From Amphiduros pacificus (taxonomy: Eukaryota > Annelida > Polychaeta > Phyllodocida > Hesionidae), in contig OX439001.1 of assembly GCA_949316495.1 (NCBI GenBank), forward strand, positions 20,675,001-20,739,000: 64,000 nucleotides of DNA, read 5' to 3'. Position 1 is the stretch's first letter. Each line of letters opens with the position of its first letter. A program made the translations under genes and the position numbers. The notes beneath the pieces were generated by a model. It was given only the letters and a program-made list of their open reading frames with translations. It ran no database searches and had not been told where the DNA came from. Shown here in pieces: positions 1 to 10,135 of this stretch.

Positions 1-3000
1 TTACTGCAGTGAATCCATTCAAATAGAATGGGGATATATGTGGAACTGACAGATTGAGTCTATGGTTTCAGGTTGGTTAAAAATCATTTCATACTCACAC
101 ACCTTATAAAGATTGAAATTACTGGCATTGCTTCACTGTTTGGATTGTGTCTATAAATTAATTATGAATCTAAGAATTATATATTGTAAGTAAGGAAGAA
201 ATGGACACCCATAAGGAATAAGGTTTGTACCTTTGAGAAAATTATTCAAATTATATTGATAAATACAAATTAATAATTATGCCTAATGATACACATTAAC
301 ATATAAAATGCAAAACTAAATGTAGAAAAGGCCACAGAAAAAAAAACTGTTTCTTATCAGTGCCCTCCATTAATTTTGGGTAAAAAATTCCCAAGAACCA
401 CCATGGGCAACTTAAAGATTCGATCATTATTACTGTCCAATTTAACCAAGTTAAACCAAACTCTTTGGAAAAAAATACCCCCTTCCTTTTGATTAAAAAT
501 AAAGATGAGAAACAAAACTTTTCTTAGCCTGGTTTGAAATCAATAAAGTGTATACTCATTAAAAGATAACTAGTGTTATAAAATATATGTAAGATGCAAT
601 TGAGTAATCTATCCCATATGTCTTCATTTGACTTTTACGTTGTTTTTGGTTTCAACATTTCAATTTGGTTAATTATTTGTATTCCTTTTGGTAATGCAGT
701 GACTAATTAGTTATTTGACACCAAATAAGTCTTGATGATAAAATAAATGAATAGAATAATACCAAATTTTATTTCTATCTTCTGTCTTCATTGTATTCTA
801 TTCAAATAGTAAGAAAAAAATATTGGATTTCTCATTTATTAAGGTTACAAAGTCTTGGTGCTTTACATTGACATTTGATGGAATGAATTGATTATAATTA
901 TGCATCTATCTCAGAAAATTTATTCTTCTGTTGGCTGTGACAGTAAACTCTAATGAAGATGAGCGAGCTGTATCAAGTGTAAAATAAGTGGTGACAATTA
1001 ATACAAGAAAAAAACTATTCAAAACATCTTAAAGATTGGTAATACATGATAGATTTTTTGGTAAATTTAAAACCTGAATTCTTCTACCATTATTACTCAT
1101 TATAGCAGAGATTGGAAGTATATCTGTCTCCTTATCAGAACATGCAGCACAATACCTGCTGCCATAACAGGATTCAGAGGTCTGCGGAAGAAGCTCTAAA
1201 TTTTGCTGCGAAAATGACTTGAGTGCAACCACAGATTTTTCTCCTCCGTAGAAATATTAATATCTTGAGTAATATATAAATGAATATATGGAACTCCCCG
1301 TTTCAAGACTGATTTGTCAAAACGTTGATACAAAGATAAAATATGACATTTTCAACTGATTTGATTGATTTTTGACTACATGATGGTGGATGACAATGTA
1401 GACCAGATAGATTTTTCATTTGAAATTGTTGATTTAAGTGGAATTGTGTGATGAATTTCCTTACAGACTGCTGATAAGACCATTACTGAATAGCACTTCT
1501 ATTTTTTCCTACTTTTCACCTTCTCACTGTGTCTTCCTATAATTTCTTTTATTTCTAGCAATCTTCTCAAGCATTGAGTCTACCTATACATGAGTGTTGT
1601 GGGTGGCTGTCTGAGTTTTGCTCGCTTCACTGCAACACGGGGTCTTCTTAACAACACCCCTGCCTTCCTGAAGGTTAGCTTTTCCAAATTACTGCTTTAC
1701 CATCCCATTGACTGCATGTTTACTTTTTATTTGATTTTGACACTCTTACCTCATATTTATATATTTTTGTTATCATACTTTTATTATTATCTTTAGTGTT
1801 TTTGTCAATGTCACGAGCTGAATTAAGACCACTATTTGATCATGCACACTTGTGAGTAAACTGCATGCTGACCAGTGGGTTAACTAGCTCCATATGATGC
1901 TGAGTATGGATCTGCCTAGAGATAACCAAGCCAAATAATCATATCCCATCTTCTGAAATTCGTAGAGTTAGGTAGGGCTGATTGGCACAAGTTCAGTAAT
2001 AACATGTACTATGTGGTTCAGCATGTGTTCTTCAGAACTATGAGAGGACCTGCTCAGTGAGAAGCCAAGTATCACGTCTGTGATAGGTGTGCATGACCAG
2101 ATATGTGGCAGGACATATGAAACTGTATTTTTAGGATTGTCCTGTTGGTTTGTTCCAGTTTTATCAGGAGTTCCTTGTAACTTGATACATGAATTTATAT
2201 GACTTGACCTGATATAATGTCTTTTTAATCTTCTTTATAGCCCAAATTTAAAAATATAAAAATGGTAAGGACCTTTAGTATAAAGGATACATAGATCTGT
2301 ATGCGCCTATTTTGCATGACATGAGCTTGTATATAATGTAGTCATTTAGTCTGAAGTCATTCATTGTACATAAAACAATCGGCATTGTGGTTATGATAAT
2401 CCATGGGCTTTAATATTTTTGAAGTTTATGTGGTCCATGCCAATGCCCTCCGAGCAAGAAATGTTATTTGACATCCTTCATGCTGCATACTTGAAAATGC
2501 ACTTAATATAAATCATCATATTGATTTACTAATTTGAAAGAAGAAACAACTGATTGGTGAATACAGACATGAAATGATGTCTGACCACCCAGACCTTTGT
2601 GCCAGTATGCAGTATGAGTTTCACCCTCCTCAGGAGATCCTGGGTTTAAATCAGGCTCTGCAAGTATAGGCCAGCACTGTATTCATGAGTGAGATCAATA
2701 GTTCACTCCAGTATTTCTTGCAGCATAATGGCAATGATTCCAAAGCCAGTCAAATTTGATAACATGACCAAATGATGTCATTTTTATGGTAAGAAAATGA
2801 GAATGCATGGCAAGCTTTTCTGTTTAAGCTAAATTACATTTACTAGATATAAACAAAGTACAGAACATTAATTATTCAGCAGAGGGAAAAAAATCTGATT
2901 TATTTTCTCCTGAAAGACTTCTCAATACTTATATTTCCCAATAAAAGGATTTTAATGATTTTTTTTCACCACTCCCTAAATCATTAATGGTTCTTCCTAA

Positions 3001-3802
3001 TGTATTCAAAATAGACATGCAGATGACGCAATTGGTTGTAGGAGTCAGGCAGTGAACTTAAGCATGTATAAGACTCCACCAACTGCAAAGCCGAATGTTA
3101 ATCGTATGCTAATGTGTGGCCCAAGAATAATGGCAGAGGTAGCATTTGACTCTATCCGCCATGCAGAGTAGTTGGATTTTGGTTATAGCAATATTGTGGC
3201 AATTAAAATAGGCATTTATAAATATATTATTTACAAGCATGTGATAATAAGATTGTAATTTGAGCTAATATTGTGATGCATGTATGTAGCATTTTTGACA
3301 TATATATAAATTAATTTTTGAATAAATAAGTATTTCAATTATAATTAACAAATGCCACATGGCGACCAATATGGAACTCATAAAAAATAAAATAAAGATA
3401 TAAATATAAGTATCAAATACTGCAGTCATACATTATGGCCTTGAGGACTTATTCCCAGAAAAAATTCTACACTGAATTTTCATATTTACAGAGACAAATG
3501 AAATATATACAATATATAACTCTTGGCACTGGTATATACACCTTTAAGTATTGTGTTGCTAAATCCCTCTCTATTATGTCCAAACATATTTTTATATAGT
3601 GATGATAATATGGTGATCTTTATAATCAGCCTATTGCAATATTAAGATAAAATGCTTGTTCTAGGTAAGCCACATATATTGGAAAATGTATCTGATTAGC
3701 CTGATACTTTGCATGTAAATGCTAAATATAGAACTATTCTTTTTTTCTATCATTTAATGTAGTCCTTGTCATTTGTGAAGATAATGTTTTGGATACTGTT
3801 AG
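1..3802. other. AT-rich noncoding region, no gene recognised
   Basis: No ORF here resembles a known protein, and none is longer than about 70 codons. The stretch is AT-rich with scattered short A/T runs. It may contain upstream noncoding exons or the promoter of the NUDT9 gene that follows, but no convincing first exon or CpG-rich block could be picked out by eye. A short segment near 2630-2660 (GGGTTTAAATC) resembles a tRNA B box, but no A box lies upstream at a proper distance, so it is not called. Confidence 0.5.
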
Positions 3803-5660
3803 TTTTTAGCTCTGCTGAGACTTTAGCTCGCAGAGCTTTAGGAGGGGGGGGAAAATGTCTGTCTGTCTGTCTGTCCGTCCGTCTGTCAACATTTCTTTAA
3901 AAATCTTCTTCTCCAAAACTACCAGTACTACACCTTTCATATTTTATATAGAGGTAGATATATAGTTGAAGATTCAGATTCCTTCAAATCTTAGTGATGT
4001 CACCATTGAACTTAGTGCAGTGACCTTGAGGTCACAAATTTTGTACTGAGCATATCTCAGCAACTACTTATTACAGGATATTAAAACTTGGTATGCAGAA
4101 ATGTCGTATGTTAAAGCTGTGCCTTGTCATACAATTTTAGTCATGTGACCTTTGACCTTGACACATTGACCTTGAATTCATTATTTGTGAACATGCCACA
4201 TCACAACCATCAGAAGTGAATAAAAAACACTTCATATCTGTTATATACTAACACTATGTTTAAAAATCTTCTCCTCCAAAACTACCAGTAATATTTGTTT
4301 CATATTTAATACAGAGGTAGATAGAGAGTTGAAGATTCAGATTCCTTCAAATCTTAGTAATGTCACCATTGACCTTAATGCAGTGACCTTTATGTCACAA
4401 ATTTTGTAAGGAGTATATCTCAGCAACTACTTATAAGAAGAAATTAAAACTTGGTATACAGAAATGTCTTATGTCATAGCCGTGCCTCATCATACTTTCT
4501 TAGTCATGTGACCTTTGACCTTGACACATTGACCTTGAATTCAAAATTTGTGAACATTCCACATCATAACCATTAGAAGTGAATTAAATGCACTTCATAT
4601 CTTTTATATACCAACACTATTTTATATAGGGCTAGATAGAGAGTTGAAGATTTAGATACCTTCAATTCTCAGTGATGTCACCATTGGCCTTAGTGCAGTC
4701 ACCTTGATGTCACAAATTTTGTAAGGAGCATATCTCAGCAACCACTTACAAAAAGAAATTAAATCTTGGTATATTGGAATGTCTTAGGTCATAGCCGTGC
4801 CTCGTCATACTTTCTCAGTCATGTGACCTTTGACGTTGACACATTGACCTTGAATTCAAAATTTGTGAACATGCAACATCTCAAGCATTAAAAGTGAATG
4901 AAACCTAGTTCATATCTGCTGTATATCAACACTCTTTTAAACACCATATACATTTTATACAGATTTGACCCTTGACCTTGATTCTGTGACTTTGACCTTT
5001 GTATTATTGTGCAGGCCATAGCTCATGAACGATGAACTGGAAATACTAAATATCTGTTATGTATCAACACTATGTTTAAAAAAAATATTCTCCAAAACTA
5101 CCAGTAATATATGTTTCAAGTCTTATACAGAGGTAGATATTGAGGTGAAGGTTCAGATTCCTTCAAATCTTAGTGATGTCACCAATGACCTTAGTGCAGT
5201 GACCTCGAGGTCACAAATTTTGTACGGAGCATACCTTAGCAACCACTTATTAGAGGAAATTAAAACTTGGTATACAGAAATATCTTAGGTCATAGCTGTG
5301 CCTCGTTATAATTTCTTAGTCATGTGACCTTTGACCTTGACACATTGACCTTCAATTCAAAATTTGTATACTTGCAAAATCTCACAACCATCAAAAGTGA
5401 ATAAACATATATCAATGGCCTTTGAGCTATGCATATCATTGCTTTTTTGTAATGTTTTTGAACATTTCTTCCTAAATGATCATTTAAATCCTTTTCAAGA
5501 GCAGAATTGAGCAGATAATGATTTTGACCAATCGAAATGCATGTTACATATCAAATTTGGCCCCAACTTGTTATCTTGATTCTCATTGGCTATGTTATTC
5601 AAAATGGCAGCCCCCTTGACAACTTAGTGATAGCTATTAGATTTTTGAAAAAATCACAAG
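3803..5660 (+). mobile_element. Interspersed repeat, 4-unit copy (family A, non-autonomous)
   Basis: The left end is TTTTTAGCTCTGCTGAGAC, with an 8-bp hairpin (AGCTCTGC at 3808-3815, GCAGAGCT at 3830-3837), followed by a GTCT/GTCC microsatellite (about 3858-3886). Four diverged internal units of about 315-500 bp follow, each with recognisable blocks: 'CTTCTCCAAAACTACCAGTA', 'AGATTCAGATTCCTTCAAAT', and TGACCTTTGACCTTGACAC (at 4146, 4509, 4824 and 5325). The third unit lacks the 'TCTCC' head. The right-hand module (about 5420-5640) recurs elsewhere in the window, mostly in the opposite orientation. A second copy starts with the same left end at 14115, and flanking DNA differs, which fixes the left boundary. 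No transposase is encoded; ORFs crossing it are chance. The superfamily is not determined; a Helitron-like or other non-autonomous DNA element is possible. Confidence 0.75.
3808..3886. repeat. Terminal hairpin plus GTCT microsatellite of family A
   Basis: An 8-bp inverted repeat (3808-3815 with 3830-3837) separated by 14 bases is followed by a G run and (GTCT)n/(GTCC)n. The same hairpin, with one change, begins the copy at 14115, and a related 10-bp hairpin occurs at 12762-12788. Confidence 0.7.
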
Positions 5661-6366
5661 TTTTGTGCATGAAATATTGCATTGGTAACATGATAATGAT
5701 TTGCAAAATATTAATGAATATCTCATCAAAACTGAATTAGGATCTTGTATGGAAAATCATAACCTGGTTGCTTATTGCACTTTATCTCAGTTCATGTGTT
5801 TTCATTCAAGTCAGCAGAGCTATCAACCCATGGGGTTATGTTTTATAGGTTTAAGGGACATGGCATTACCACACTGCTCAATGTCTTTGGTTTTTATTGA
5901 TAACTCCACTTCTATAATGATTTTATGAGAAAAATGTCCGAATGATTAACATAATTAATTGATTGCAGTTATACTTCAAATCTTGAAATATTACGCTAAA
6001 AATGTGAATGTTTAGAATAGCATTTGCTGAATATTCCTGGGCCTTAGATTGTAGACATGAAAGCAATAACTGTTTTATCATATATGATTATCTGTGTTTG
6101 TCATATTAACTTCATTGTCCTTGGAAAATATTATTTTTAGCATTTTCTTCATTTTTATTCATTTAATATGTGTCATACACACCCAAAGTAAGAAATTGCA
6201 TGGTCCTATTACCAAATAATTGTTCCAAAAAATACTGTACATAATTTCTATTTTATCATTTTAGGATGTGTATTTCAAGCCAAAAAATAGAAAAAAATAT
6301 TGTTCGCTGTGATTCAGCTTGATTCATGAAGAGGGATATATGATGCAGAAATATTTTGTGTTCCAG
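5661..6366. other. NUDT9 upstream sequence or intron
   Basis: AT-rich noncoding sequence between repeat family A and the first recognised NUDT9 exon. The frame that continues into the exon is open from just after a TGA at 6310-6312. ATG codons at 6340 and 6343 lie in that frame. No promoter motif was recognised. Confidence 0.4.
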
Positions 6367-6605
6367 ATACATGTTTACATGGGTAATAACGTGGACCGTC
6401 CAGCTTCTGCTGTTAAACCAGCACCTTTACCCAAGAAGCACAACAAATGTCGCAACTGTTTGTATCCTCGTGGAGACCATGTAGAGCGCTTCCCTGTCCC
6501 AGACATCAAGATCTCGTGGGATATTGCTTTTGAAGACTACAGACCCATAGACTTCACAGCAGACAGCGTTCTCAAGCAGCCAGTATGGGCTGATGTAGAC
6601 TTCAG
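6367..6605 (+). CDS. NUDT9: NUDT9 exon with N-terminal domain
   Basis: Encodes the stretch from [12 protein letters not shown] through [15 protein letters not shown] and PVWADVDF. The donor is CAG|GTGAGG. The 5' edge (acceptor at 6365-6366) is the least certain border of the gene. Confidence 0.8.
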
Positions 6606-9600
6606 GTGAGGACCACAGCGTTCAATATTTGCTAATGGTTGGTCATATCTTTTGATAACAGATTTCCAGCAGAAATATTGACATTGTTATCAAAGATCAA
6701 AATTGGTTCTATATATTTTTGTGTTTATCTTTGTTTTTGCAACTTTTCAGAAAGGACAATACAGTCCCTGTTGCATGGAACAAGTTGGATGGCAAAATAA
6801 ATCGCAGAAGTCACACGGGTGATTACAAAGTTCAGGGAAATGTGCCTTTGTAAGTACTTGTTTCTGAAGACTATTCAGAATATTTCAAATTCACCAGTAT
6901 TAGCCTGGTAGAGATTTTTCTTGGTAAAATTCTGATTTTTTCTTATTTATAGGATTATTTTGCTGTACATGGCATTAGACATTTTTACACTGTGTTCTTA
7001 ATGCCATTCTTTTTGCATGCGCATTAAGATAATCTATAAATAAATATTAATTATGACCTCAATAACAAGCTTTAAGCACTGTATAAATAAAAAGGAATAT
7101 ATTTTTATGATTTCAGGAATCCAGTTGGAAGAACTGGAATGGTTGGCAGAGGTTCATTGGGTCGGTGGGGACCGAACCATGCGGCTGACCCCATAGTAAC
7201 AAGGTAGGTGTCGGCTGTCTGAGAATAAAGTATGAACATAGTTTGTGCAGCAAGTTGGGGGGGGGGGATCTCCCATTTCTGTGAATGGTTCTCCCATTTT
7301 TGTGAATTGTTTTACACGTGCATATACACCTGGAACATTGAGTGCCTCATTCTTATCTAAATATAACCTCAGTTAGAGATTTTGAAACAAATATATGCAA
7401 GTATCCAACATTTGAATGCCTTGGAGAATCCCAACCTTGCCCAAAAAAGCATGGATTGAAACCAAACTTTACACATTCATGTTTCTTGGACAAGTGTGAC
7501 ATTGGATTTGCACCAGCAAAAATATTCAAAATTCAACAACTGACAATATCTTAATAATAAAATTATTTTGACTTTGGTGCAGTGACGCTTTTTCACAAAT
7601 ATTGTGCAGAGCGAATGTTGTACAGTAAGTTGCCAGGGCTGAGGGTTGATGCATTTCTGATGCCTATGTTTTTGTTTGCTATTCATCTTGTCCTTTCCAC
7701 CTGAGAGAATATATATATATATATATATATTTTTAATTTCAGATGGAAACGGGACGAATCACACAAAATAATGCAACATCCAAAAACTGGTAGAAATATA
7801 TTACAATTTATAGCCATACAAAGAAGAGACACACATGAATGGGCAATTCCAGGGGTTTGTATTTTTAATATTTGATTTAAGTCATTTATATTACCTATAA
7901 TTAGATAATTTATTTGAATACTGTAGTACAAAGAACATACACAGTGACCGGCAACTGTACAAAACCGGCAGTTAAAACTCAGACATTTTTAATTCAGTCA
8001 AACTTGAAGCAAACCTTGCTATATTATTTGCAATTGAGCTGAATGATATGTCTAACATGTCATCTTGTATCCTCAGTGCTTTTCAAAACGTTATAAGTGT
8101 TTGTTTGATTTCACGGCACAAGTGATGTTGTCACTGTTAAATGATGTCAGAAGTGGTCACGTGACCAAACCTCACCATGTAACTCAATATAAAACTCGGA
8201 CAAATGCAGGTTTGCTGAATGCATCAATTTCCCAATATTTCTGTATATATTGAACATGTAACAATTTTACTAGATACATGCATTTGAAGTTTTCAATCTA
8301 TGGATGTGAGCAATTTTTACCCAGTTTTGAAAGGTTTTGTGAAAATCTGGAGTGAAAAACATGAAAATGTCTGGATCTGGCTGCCAGTCACTGTAAATAC
8401 TTTTCCCAAAATCAATATTACACATGACAGAAATTAGACTTAGAGATACTTCAGGTGAATGGGATAATTCTGTTATTGCTGTCTAAATAAATGATACTTT
8501 TGAAGTTTCATCAGCAGTCTTCAAATCAAATTACCCAATTGGAAAATGTTTTGGGTTGAGGTTTTTTTATTTTTGGTTTTGCATATCAGTGGTTTTGTAA
8601 TTGTAGGGCATGGTAGATGCAGGGGAGAAAGTATCTGTTACATTAAAACGAGAGTTCAGTGAAGAAGCCATGAACACATTACAAGCCACTCCTGAGCAAA
8701 AGAAGCAGATAGAGGAAAATATTACAGAGTTATTTAACAAGGGTACAGAGGTGAGTTGAATGTAATATACTGATATATTTGAACACTCACAACGTGTATT
8801 CTGAAATATTCTACAATCTTTTAGATTAGTGTTGTAAAAACATAGAATAGAGTGTATTCTGAAATATTCTACAATCTTTTAGATTAGTGTTGTAAAAACA
8901 TAGAATAGAGTGTATTCTGAAATATTCTACAATCTTTTAGATTAGTGTTGTAAAAACATAGAATGTAATAATGTATGTTTATTTGCAGATTTATCGTGGA
9001 TATGTTGATGACCCTCGTAATACCGATAATTCTTGGATGGAGACTGTGGCCGTGAACTTCCATGACAAAACAGGACATAGTGTAGGGCAGTTCAAACTCC
9101 ATGCTGGTAAGAAATTTGAAGGCATTTCCAAACTTAGCAAAAAAAAACACATGTGACTATTTATTCTTCTTTTAGTCATAGAAAAAACTATTGACAGCAC
9201 AATAACTAAAGAATAGAGTAAGTGAAATCAAGCAAGTTGCACCAAAGAATATTCCTGTTCATACAAGTTTGTATAGTGCTGACAGGGGATGGGACATGGC
9301 TCAGTTGGTAAGACGTTTATCTCCCATGGTCTGGGGTGCAAATCCCAGTTGGGGCAAGAACTTTTTTCAGTAATGTAGTAAATATGTAACATAATGACTT
9401 TAGACAGAAAATGAAGAAGAAATCTTCAAGTTGGGGTCATATTTGAGTGGTTTTCGGAGCTCTGACATGTTTGCAAAGAAACTATAACATGGAGGCTACA
9501 AAGCTAATGATTTCAAGAGGCCAACCTTGAACATGTATATATTATAGATTCTTTGTCTCCATTTTTTTCAGGTGATGATGCTGTTGGTGTCAGATGGGCA

Positions 9601-9684
9601 GATGTGTCTGAAGACATGAGACTTTATGCCAGTCATGAAGACTTTATCAAAAGTACAGCCCGTAATCTTAATGCTCACTGGTGA
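6367..9684 (+). CDS. NUDT9: ADP-ribose pyrophosphatase, NUDT9-like (7 exons)
   Basis: Predicted to hydrolyse ADP-ribose to AMP and ribose 5-phosphate; vertebrate NUDT9 acts mainly in mitochondria. Exons: 6367-6605, 6751-6849, 7117-7203, 7743-7854, 8607-8750, 8989-9106, 9572-9684. All junctions are GT/AG and phases agree; from the ATG at 6379 they give 299 residues and a TGA stop (human NUDT9 is 350). Family landmarks in order: [37 protein letters not shown], the Nudix box starting GMVDAGE (about residues 176-182) and ending REFSEE (190-195), [14 protein letters not shown], and the C-terminus LNAHW. All Nudix signature residues are present, so it is expected to be active. The N-terminus is uncertain: an acceptor-like TTCCAG ends at 6366, in-frame ATGs lie at 6340 and 6379, and a targeting exon may lie upstream. 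The TRPM2 C-terminal NUDT9-H domain is related, but the WAD motif and REF Nudix box favour stand-alone NUDT9. Confidence 0.9.
6751..6849 (+). CDS. NUDT9: NUDT9 exon 2 of those seen
   Basis: Completes the split Arg codon, then reads [20 protein letters not shown] and on to NVPL. The acceptor is TTTTCAG and the donor GTAAGT. Confidence 0.85.
7117..7203 (+). CDS. NUDT9: NUDT9 exon 3 of those seen
   Basis: Encodes [20 protein letters not shown] followed by HAADPIVTR, the most conserved NUDT9 block before the Nudix fold. The acceptor is ATTTCAG and the donor AAG|GTAGGT. Confidence 0.92.
7743..7854 (+). CDS. NUDT9: NUDT9 exon 4 of those seen
   Basis: Encodes [29 protein letters not shown] and HEWAIPG, the beta strands leading to the Nudix box. 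The acceptor is TAATTTCAG and the donor GGG|GTTTGT. Confidence 0.92.
8607..8750 (+). CDS. NUDT9: NUDT9 exon 5: Nudix box
   Basis: Exactly 48 codons, phase 0 at both ends. Holds the Nudix signature G-x5-E-x7-REFSEE with all metal-binding glutamates, then a lysine- and glutamate-rich helix ([16 protein letters not shown]). The donor is GAG|GTGAGT. Confidence 0.93.
8794..8964. repeat. 58-bp tandem repeat, three copies, in NUDT9 intron 5
   Basis: Units start at 8794, 8852 and 8910 with GTGTATTCTGAAATATTC and are almost identical; the last one stops at CATAGAAT. The array ends only about 25 bases before the next exon acceptor. The near identity points to a recent local duplication. Confidence 0.92.
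8989..9106 (+). CDS. NUDT9: NUDT9 exon 6 of those seen
   Basis: Encodes [20 protein letters not shown] and AVNFHDKTG through [14 protein letters not shown] is a family-specific motif. The acceptor is TTTGCAG and the donor CTG|GTAAGA. Confidence 0.93.
9291..9367 (+). mobile_element. tRNA-derived sequence (SINE head or tRNA pseudogene)
   Basis: TGGCTCAGTTGG at 9297-9308 matches the tRNA A box, and GGTGCAAATCC at 9335-9345 resembles the B box (usual GGTTCGAATCC). The T stem CTGGG/CCCAG pairs perfectly. The D stem does not pair well and the acceptor arms do not match, so a working tRNA is unlikely. A T6 run at 9362-9367 could end Pol III transcription. It lies in NUDT9 intron 6. No SINE tail could be defined without a second copy. 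Confidence 0.6.
9572..9684 (+). CDS. NUDT9: NUDT9 terminal coding exon
   Basis: Encodes [36 protein letters not shown], then TGA at 9682-9684. The acceptor is TTTTTTTCAG. Confidence 0.93.
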
Positions 9685-10135
9685 TAGAGCAAGGACATCA
9701 AGTGGTCAATATGCATTAGTTCACAATTAACAATAGAAAACTGACTTGAGCTGGTGCTGCCATCTATGGAGGATGTTTGGTTAGGAAGGTTTAAAGGAAC
9801 AAATTATCAAGTAATGATGTTATCGAATCTTCATGTTGTGCCTGCCAAAGCCATTTCAACAGCTTAAAGCTTTCAAGAAATCACAGAGGTCACAGGCAAT
9901 TTTCACAGAGGTGACAGAAATTTGGGATAGGTTTAAATTAAAGCTTTGACCTTATTTGACTAAGACTTAATTATCATGAATTTGATTCGGATAAAATGGG
10001 GATGGAATTCGAAATTTTCCTTTCTTATTTTCAGAGGAGCATCGAAAGAAACAAAAAATGTTTACCTAATGAATCATGTGTCCATCATCAAAAATACCTT
10101 CCATGTCAATCTCAAAATCTGTTGTATCAAATAAA
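9685..10135 (+). other. NUDT9: Probable NUDT9 3' UTR
   Basis: Follows the stop codon without a break. The first clear AATAAA is at 10130-10135, followed by an A run. Longer 3' ends are possible, because more AATAAA-like signals occur downstream, for example near 11455. Confidence 0.5.

Noticed and set aside
2600-2665. Possible tRNA or SINE (B-box-like GGGTTTAAATC)
   Set aside because: No A box at the right distance and no cloverleaf.
5025-5288. 87-codon ORF
   Set aside because: Lies inside a unit of repeat family A; no similarity to any protein.
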